In this document: piece after piece, positions 59,524-64,000 of the stretch | Layout: every line of letters starts with the position of its first letter | Numbering within the stretch: the first letter of the stretch is position 1 | Assembly: GCA_965223835.1 (NCBI GenBank) | Contig: CBDCXQ010000001.1 | Coordinates: forward strand, 5,084,001-5,148,000 | DNA: 64,000 nucleotides | Direction: 5' to 3' | DNA from: CAVYXZ01 sp965223835 | GTDB taxonomy: Bacteria > Chloroflexota > Anaerolineae > Aggregatilineales > Phototrophicaceae | Position numbers and translations under genes: made by a program | Notes under the pieces: generated by a model | Told to the model about the DNA's origin: nothing | Databases searched by the model: none | The model's input: the letters and a program-made list of their open reading frames with translations, nothing else

Positions 59524-60126
59524 TTAACCGAAGAACAGGGCGAAGAGTAGCCGCAGGATCCACATGATGATGCGGCGCAGCCAGCCAGGCAGACTGTCCC
59601 AGATGGTCGCATTTCCTGGCGGATCGTCGCAGAATAGTCCCCAGTCATTATACGGGCCAATTGCTGGAATCGTTTGACCAGCCCCCGGCCCTGATACGAT
59701 ATTGATTTCCTCGATGAAGAAATCTTCTGGTGTTACCAGATTCAGTACCAAATCGACCTGGATTTGCGCCCGGCGTTCACCGCTATTGCCCATGAATACC
59801 GGCCAATTGTCAACTGGCGGGTATTGTATCGTCAGGTCAATGTCCCCGTTCTGATCAATTGGATAGGTGGTGATTTCCTGAAAGCCGCTGTCCGTAACCG
59901 CCTGAACGATAACACCACCAACCAACCGCCAGTCGGATGGCACGCCACTGGTGGAAATTTGATCGGTTGTGGCGGTTTCAGGACACGCTTCGTAAGTGTC
60001 CGGAGTGGAAAAAGTGACTTGCACGCCGTTAACTGGCTCCTCGAGCACTTGCTCCCCCGCCGAGACCATCGTCGTCGCCAACGATAATAGTAAAACTGTA
60101 ATTAAAATTTTAATTCTCTGTTTCAT
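59524..60126 (-). CDS. Secreted protein of unknown function, hydrophobic C terminus
   Basis: A 200-residue exported protein. A signal peptide ends at TMVSAGEQ. The mature region is beta-rich with two Cys that may pair (TYEACPETATTDQ and GLFCDDPPGN) and an IGPYNDWGLF segment. The last 20 residues (GWLRRIIMWILRLLFALFFG) are hydrophobic with two Arg, like a membrane-binding tail. GGGAGG precedes the ATG. I do not recognise the family. Confidence 0.7.
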   Translation of the reverse strand: MKQRIKILITVLLLSLATTMVSAGEQVLEEPVNGVQVTFSTPDTYEACPETATTDQISTSGVPSDWRLVGGVIVQAVTDSGFQEITTYPIDQNGDIDLTIQYPPVDNWPVFMGNSGERRAQIQVDLVLNLVTPEDFFIEEINIVSGPGAGQTIPAIGPYNDWGLFCDDPPGNATIWDSLPGWLRRIIMWILRLLFALFFG

Positions 60127-60354
60127 GTTACCTCCCGGGTTGTTATGATGGTTGCTATAAGTCTGATCCTATGCCAGCTAATTATTTACATAAATTAAAA
60201 TAATTCCCTGTCACGTAACTAAACACAGCGAATTGTAAGGGTTGCAACATTTTGGTTTAGAATCGAGAGGGATTGGGTATGAATAGGCAGAAGCGCTGTT
60301 TTAGGATCTGGCTCGGCGGGAATTTCTGAGTTGCTACAGTCAGATGAAAGGAGG

Positions 60355-60389
60355 GCAGCGTCCCGCGCAAATTGTTAGGAGGACGCTGC
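60355..60389 (-). other. Strong hairpin after the aldose epimerase gene
   Basis: GCAGCGTCC and GGACGCTGC pair perfectly over nine bases with a 17-base loop, 21 bases past the stop of the epimerase gene (minus strand). The following minus-strand bases are CCCTCCTTTC, so the T tract is poor. It is a probable transcript end or 3' stability element. Confidence 0.5.
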
Positions 60390-60409
60390 GTAGGGGTGAG
60401 ATTGGATGC

Positions 60410-61450
60410 TTAGGCTACGCCAAATTTATAGGTGGTGGTGGATTCGTAGGTTTCACCAGGGCGCAACACAGTTGATGGGAAATCCGGCTGATTGGGCGAA
60501 TCCGGGAAATGTTGCGTTTCCAGCGCAAAGCCATCACTTTGCCGGTAGAGGCGACCACTGGGACCTACCAGCGTCGCATCCAGGAAATTACCGCAGTAGA
60601 ATTGAATCCCCGGTTCAGTCGTCCATACTTCCAACCAGCGCCCGGATTGCGGTTCATAGGCGCGGGCCGCCAGCACGCTGGATTGATCGTCAGGGCGATT
60701 GAGCACAAAATTATGGTCATAGCCATGTCCATAAACAATCTGTTGATGATTCGAACGCTGCCCGGCGGCGATAAGTTTTGGCAGGCGAAAATCAAACGGC
60801 GTCCCAGCAACCGGGGCCAGTTCGCCAGTGGGAATCGCGGTTTCATCAACCGGCGTATAGCGGTCGGCATTAATCATCATCAGATGATCGTGTATGCTGC
60901 CACTGCCCTCGCCCGCCAGATTAAACAGTGAGTGATCGGTCAGGTTAATGACGGTGGGTTTGTCGGTCGTGGCGGTATAAGTCATCTGCAAGCCATTATC
61001 GTCGTTGAGTGTATAGGCCACTGTGACGTCAAGATTGCCCGGATAACCTTCATCGTTGTCCGGGCTGAGATGGTGCAAGGTGACGCTGTTGGCGTTGCTG
61101 CTGGTCACGGCCCACACCTGTTTATCAAGGGCGTTTAAGCCGCCATGTAATGAGTTGGGACCATCATTGGCGGCCAGCATGTAGGTTTCGCCGTCCAGCG
61201 TGAAGGTCGCGCCCGCGATGCGGTTGGCATAACGTCCGGTGATCGCGCCGAAGTAGGGATTCGCTGTTTCGTAAGTTGCCAGGTTATCAAAACCGAGGGC
61301 GACATTGGCAAAAACACCGTCGCGGTCGGGTACGCGAATCGATGTGATGATGCCGCCATAGGTGATGATGGTCACTTCCATGCCATTGGCGTTCGTCAGC
61401 GGATAAGCTTCAATCGGTAGCCCGGTCGTGGTGGTGCCATAGGGTTGCAT
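60410..61450 (-). CDS. galM: Aldose 1-epimerase (mutarotase)
   Basis: About 346 residues from ATG 61450, which GGGGAGA precedes; an upstream start at 61477 lacks this. It interconverts alpha and beta anomers of hexoses. Family landmarks are GLPIEAYPLTN, ITGRYANRIAGATFTLDG, the catalytic His in YGHGYDHNF, LTDHSLFNLAG and the Glu in TTEPGIQFYCG. No signal peptide. It is followed by a hairpin and preceded by the prmC stop 60 bases upstream, so the genes may form one unit. Confidence 0.92.
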   Translation of the reverse strand: MQPYGTTTTGLPIEAYPLTNANGMEVTIITYGGIITSIRVPDRDGVFANVALGFDNLATYETANPYFGAITGRYANRIAGATFTLDGETYMLAANDGPNSLHGGLNALDKQVWAVTSSNANSVTLHHLSPDNDEGYPGNLDVTVAYTLNDDNGLQMTYTATTDKPTVINLTDHSLFNLAGEGSGSIHDHLMMINADRYTPVDETAIPTGELAPVAGTPFDFRLPKLIAAGQRSNHQQIVYGHGYDHNFVLNRPDDQSSVLAARAYEPQSGRWLEVWTTEPGIQFYCGNFLDATLVGPSGRLYRQSDGFALETQHFPDSPNQPDFPSTVLRPGETYESTTTYKFGVA

Positions 61451-61509
61451 GAGAATCTCCCCATATAGTCCAATCAATTTAATGGCAAATCATAGCATGT
61501 AGACGCCGT

Positions 61510-62346
61510 TTATAACACTATTCGCAGGATGCGGTCGTGACCGGCGTAATCTGGCAGGATTCTAGCGTGCAGGGGCTGAAGTGCTGCAGCGATCTTCAGG
61601 GCTAATTGGCCTTGATCGGCACCGATTTCCAACAAAGCGAGGGTACCAGCATGACTCACCTGACGTAGATCAGCAACCAACCGCCGCACCAGGTCGAGGC
61701 CATCGGGACCACCATCCAGCGCCAGCTGTGGTTCGTAAGCGCTAACCGCCAGTTGCGGAAGTTCACTACTGGCAATATAGGGCAGATTCGCCATGACAAT
61801 ATCAAGCCCTATACCACGCTCGATCAGGGGGACCAGTAAGTCACCCTCAAAAAACGTCACGTTGACCGCGTGTTGCTGTGCATTATAGCGGGCGACGTGC
61901 AAAGCCTGGGGGCTGATGTCGGTTGCATAGACCTCGGCCTGGGGGCAATTGGCAGCAAACGTCACGGCCAAAGCCCCGCTGCCGGTCCCAATATCAGCCA
62001 CGACCGGTTGCTTCAAATCCGCCGCATGGGTTAAGGCGGCTTCAAGCAGCAGCTCAGTTTCTGGGCGCGGAATCAAGACATGCGGTGTAACGAGCAGATC
62101 CCGGTCATAAAATCCGCGCTGGCCCAGGATATAGGCGATCGGCTCACCAGCGGCCCGCCGCTCGACCCAGGTAATAAAGTGCGTGTGCTGGTCAGGCGTG
62201 AGGCTTTCGTCATCATGAGCCAGCAGCCAGGCCCGTTCTACGTCCAGTATCCCCATCAACAGCAGTTGGGCATCCAGGCCCGGCGATTCGGAAATGGTCC
62301 GAAAACGTTCTCGAGCAGCGTTCAGCGCCGCACGGATGGTGGTCAT
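61510..62346 (-). CDS. prmC: Peptide chain release factor N5-glutamine methyltransferase
   Basis: A 278-residue SAM-dependent methyltransferase that methylates the GGQ Gln of release factors. An N-terminal helical domain (about 1-80) precedes the Rossmann core with IGTGSGALAV and NLPYI, the latter matching the (N/D)PPY position with Leu for Pro. The LIPRPETELLLE segment is typical of PrmC/HemK. The start overlaps the stop of the previous gene by one base (TAATG), so it is co-translated with the nucleotide triphosphatase. Confidence 0.93.
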   Translation of the reverse strand: MTTIRAALNAARERFRTISESPGLDAQLLLMGILDVERAWLLAHDDESLTPDQHTHFITWVERRAAGEPIAYILGQRGFYDRDLLVTPHVLIPRPETELLLEAALTHAADLKQPVVADIGTGSGALAVTFAANCPQAEVYATDISPQALHVARYNAQQHAVNVTFFEGDLLVPLIERGIGLDIVMANLPYIASSELPQLAVSAYEPQLALDGGPDGLDLVRRLVADLRQVSHAGTLALLEIGADQGQLALKIAAALQPLHARILPDYAGHDRILRIVL

Positions 62347-62891
62347 TAGAATTCCAGGTCATGATTCATGAACGGAATTAAAGCCAGGACCACCGCCTGC
62401 TGGTAGTACGTGGTGCGCGTAATGACATCATGGGTCAGAATGCCCACCGAGCCAGTGTGCTGCTTGGAGTTGGTACGCTGAAACACGATGTCATCCGCAT
62501 GGCCCAGTTCATAACCCTGCCGAATCAACCTTGCAACTGCCAGCGGTAGGATAAAGGTTGCGGTGCGGCTTTGCCCGCTGCGGTCGCGCCCCTCGATGGC
62601 AACCCAGGCAAAGACGACAAACCGGCCATCTGCCGCTTCATCCAAACCACCTTCGATTCCCACCCAAAAATCGGCGTCAGGCTGCGCCAGGTGGGCCTGA
62701 TGCGCCCGATTCTGTGCACCTTGCAAGGTTTCACTATCCGACAGGGGCTGATCGCTCACCCCCGATGGTACGCTGATGCCCGTGACCGTCAAAGATGCGC
62801 CGGGGAACATCTGCTCAAAGCCCAGGCGCGTCGCCGCAACTTTGACTGGATTGGTGGAAGCAACAATAATCGTGGCGGTTGAAGATAACAT
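62346..62891 (-). CDS. yjjX: Inosine/xanthosine triphosphatase (DUF84)
   Basis: About 181 residues from ATG 62891; a start at 62918 adds nine. A DUF84/YjjX house-cleaning enzyme that hydrolyses non-canonical purine triphosphates. Signature: ASTNPVKVAAT, SVPSGVSDQP, DADFWVGIEGG with its Glu, and GILTHDVITRTTYYQQAV near the C terminus. Coupled to prmC by one-base overlap. Confidence 0.9.
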   Translation of the reverse strand: MLSSTATIIVASTNPVKVAATRLGFEQMFPGASLTVTGISVPSGVSDQPLSDSETLQGAQNRAHQAHLAQPDADFWVGIEGGLDEAADGRFVVFAWVAIEGRDRSGQSRTATFILPLAVARLIRQGYELGHADDIVFQRTNSKQHTGSVGILTHDVITRTTYYQQAVVLALIPFMNHDLEF

Positions 62892-63021
62892 ATCCCCGAC
62901 TGTACCTTTTGATTCCATCCTGACTTAAGCAATCGTACCACGTCGAACACAGTTCCCAAATAACTTAGCGTGGACACCTTGCCCTTGTATCAATGATCGA
63001 ATTCGTGCATCAAGAAACGAA

Positions 63022-63933
63022 CTAGGCGTTAAGTGCGGGCAATACGTCACGCGCCAGTGTTTCGACAGTTGTCAGATCGGGGAATCCACCACAATCGAGC
63101 ATAAAGTAATCCACCCCCAGTTCGATAAACGGCTGCATCTGCTCGATAATCTCTGGTGGCGTACCCACAAAGTCCTCGCCAACCTGAAGCCGTTCATGAC
63201 TGAGCGCCAACACCTGCGCCGAAGTGGGCGCACAGGCACAACCGCCACACCACGTTCGCCGGATTGTCTGCGGATCGCGATCAACGGCCTCACACGCGCC
63301 CTCGAATTCATGGACATAGCGCCGATAATCGTCAATGCTCGTCGATGAAACATTCCACCAATCCGCGTGTTTGGCTGCCAGCCGCAACATCTTTGGCTTA
63401 AATGCGCCGACCATAATCGTCGGTAACGGGTCAGGTTTTGGCTCACAATATGCGTTCGCAATGTGATGATATTGACCCGCAAAAGTGGACTTTTCCTGTG
63501 ACCACAGAGTTTTGATGATGTGGAGTGCCTCGTCCAGAGCTTCGACCCTGACGCCTGGTCCTGCAAAATCATAGCCATAGGCCAGGTGTTCAACGGCATG
63601 CCAGCCAGCACCGATACCCAGAATATAACGGCCTGAAGACATAAATTGGAGCGTTGCGGCCATTTTAGCGAGGAGGGCTGGATTGCGGAACGATTGACAA
63701 AGCACGGCATGACCCCACCGAAGTTCAGGATGCCGGGCTGCAAGATAAGTGAGTGCTGTCCATCCTTCTAACACATCCTGATTATCGAACATCAGATGAT
63801 CGATAAACCACGCAGAATCATAATGACCTTTCACAGTATGAAGCAGGGCATTGACATCATCCAGGTAGCGATGACGCCGTGACTGATGTAAAGCATCGCC
63901 CGGCACGACCAGGCCAAACTGGATTTTTGTCAT
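63022..63933 (-). CDS. Luciferase-like (LLM class) F420-dependent oxidoreductase
   Basis: A 303-residue bacterial-luciferase-fold enzyme. The FGLVVPGDALHQ start, SAWFIDHLMF, GHAVLCQSFRNPALLAKMAATLQFMSSGRYILGIGAGWH and PLPTIMVGAFKPKMLRLAAKHADWWNV segments are typical of the F420/FMN-dependent LLM group. The substrate is unknown. It is on the minus strand with 103 bases to the upstream gene's region; a GAGATGGG site precedes the ATG. The family is abundant in Chloroflexota. Confidence 0.92.
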   Translation of the reverse strand: MTKIQFGLVVPGDALHQSRRHRYLDDVNALLHTVKGHYDSAWFIDHLMFDNQDVLEGWTALTYLAARHPELRWGHAVLCQSFRNPALLAKMAATLQFMSSGRYILGIGAGWHAVEHLAYGYDFAGPGVRVEALDEALHIIKTLWSQEKSTFAGQYHHIANAYCEPKPDPLPTIMVGAFKPKMLRLAAKHADWWNVSSTSIDDYRRYVHEFEGACEAVDRDPQTIRRTWCGGCACAPTSAQVLALSHERLQVGEDFVGTPPEIIEQMQPFIELGVDYFMLDCGGFPDLTTVETLARDVLPALNA

Positions 63934-64000
63934 CCCATCTCATTCCACCGATTGCTGATTGTGAATGCTTTCACAGGGGGAGCGCCAGCAGTTTGATAAT

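Noticed and set aside
1..64000. CRISPR arrays, tRNA and rRNA genes, riboswitches
   Set aside because: No regularly spaced direct repeats, no tRNA-like arms with CCA or T-loop, and no recognisable riboswitch core were seen; a covariance-model scan would settle it.

Overview
The window looks like a chromosomal segment of a free-living, heterotrophic member of the Chloroflexota, probably Anaerolineae-like, although a related lineage such as SAR202 cannot be excluded. The grounds are the gene repertoire: NurA with a lone HAS-barrel protein, TIR and FHA domains fused to beta-propellers or to each other, gliding-type ABC clusters (GldA/GldF/GldG/DUF4340), NB-ARC/LuxR STAND regulators, and several mandelate-racemase-type enolases, phytanoyl-CoA dioxygenase-like proteins and a luciferase-like flavin oxidoreductase. 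No rRNA, tRNA, CRISPR array, plasmid or phage module was seen. Density is about one gene per kb, with short intergenic gaps, many 1-4 base overlaps and clear Shine-Dalgarno sites.

Layout. 0.3-5.3 kb: a nurA/HAS-barrel/GNAT operon (-), an alpha/beta hydrolase overlapping a short-chain dehydrogenase (+), and a DUF6159 membrane protein (-). 5.9-14.6 kb: a TIR-membrane-beta-propeller protein with a secreted propeller partner (-), a divergent four-gene ABC export cluster (+), a double-FHA/TIR protein (+) and a CheY-like receiver (-). 14.8-20.7 kb: a secreted PA14/SH3b protein, two small proteins, and a second ABC-2 exporter operon (-) interrupted by a DUF4258-like/DUF2283 pair. 20.8-35.9 kb: a RAYT-type transposase, then a long catabolic neighbourhood with two PhyH dioxygenases, a sulfotransferase, a binding-protein-dependent sugar ABC transporter, an RraA-like aldolase, a DapA-like lyase, two enolase-superfamily enzymes and a cytosolic-type sulfatase. 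This is best read as uptake and breakdown of a sugar acid or modified saccharide; the exact substrate is unknown.

36-49 kb: mostly solitary genes, namely a nucleotidyltransferase-like protein, a 593-residue protein of unknown function, a secreted hydrolase, a multi-spanning membrane protein behind a perfect 22-base inverted repeat, a LuxR/NB-ARC/TPR regulator, a secreted two-repeat miniprotein, an NAD(P)HX epimerase, a Fur-family regulator divergent from a C-terminally extended cation diffusion facilitator, and a VOC protein. 49-54.3 kb: an oligopeptide-type ABC transporter (binding protein and two permeases, no ATPase in the window) whose permease genes flank a PIG-L-like protein lacking its metal-binding motif, followed by a dehydrogenase. 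54.5-57.2 kb: thioredoxin reductase, a small HxxxCxxC zinc protein, an ECF-type sigma factor and a zinc-ribbon/FHA protein, a plausible thiol-stress regulatory unit. 57.4-64 kb: ftsH, a secreted protein, aldose 1-epimerase, prmC, an inosine/xanthosine triphosphatase and an F420-type oxidoreductase.

Most noteworthy are the two TIR proteins (one with the expected catalytic Glu, one with Ala there), the metal-site-less PIG-L protein inside a transporter operon, the sigma/zinc protein/thioredoxin reductase arrangement, the reading-frame-preserving palindrome inside the transposase gene, the dispersed 22-nt element found upstream of unrelated genes, and the operator-like perfect palindromes. Family assignments rest on visible motifs and recalled family features only; no database search was run.
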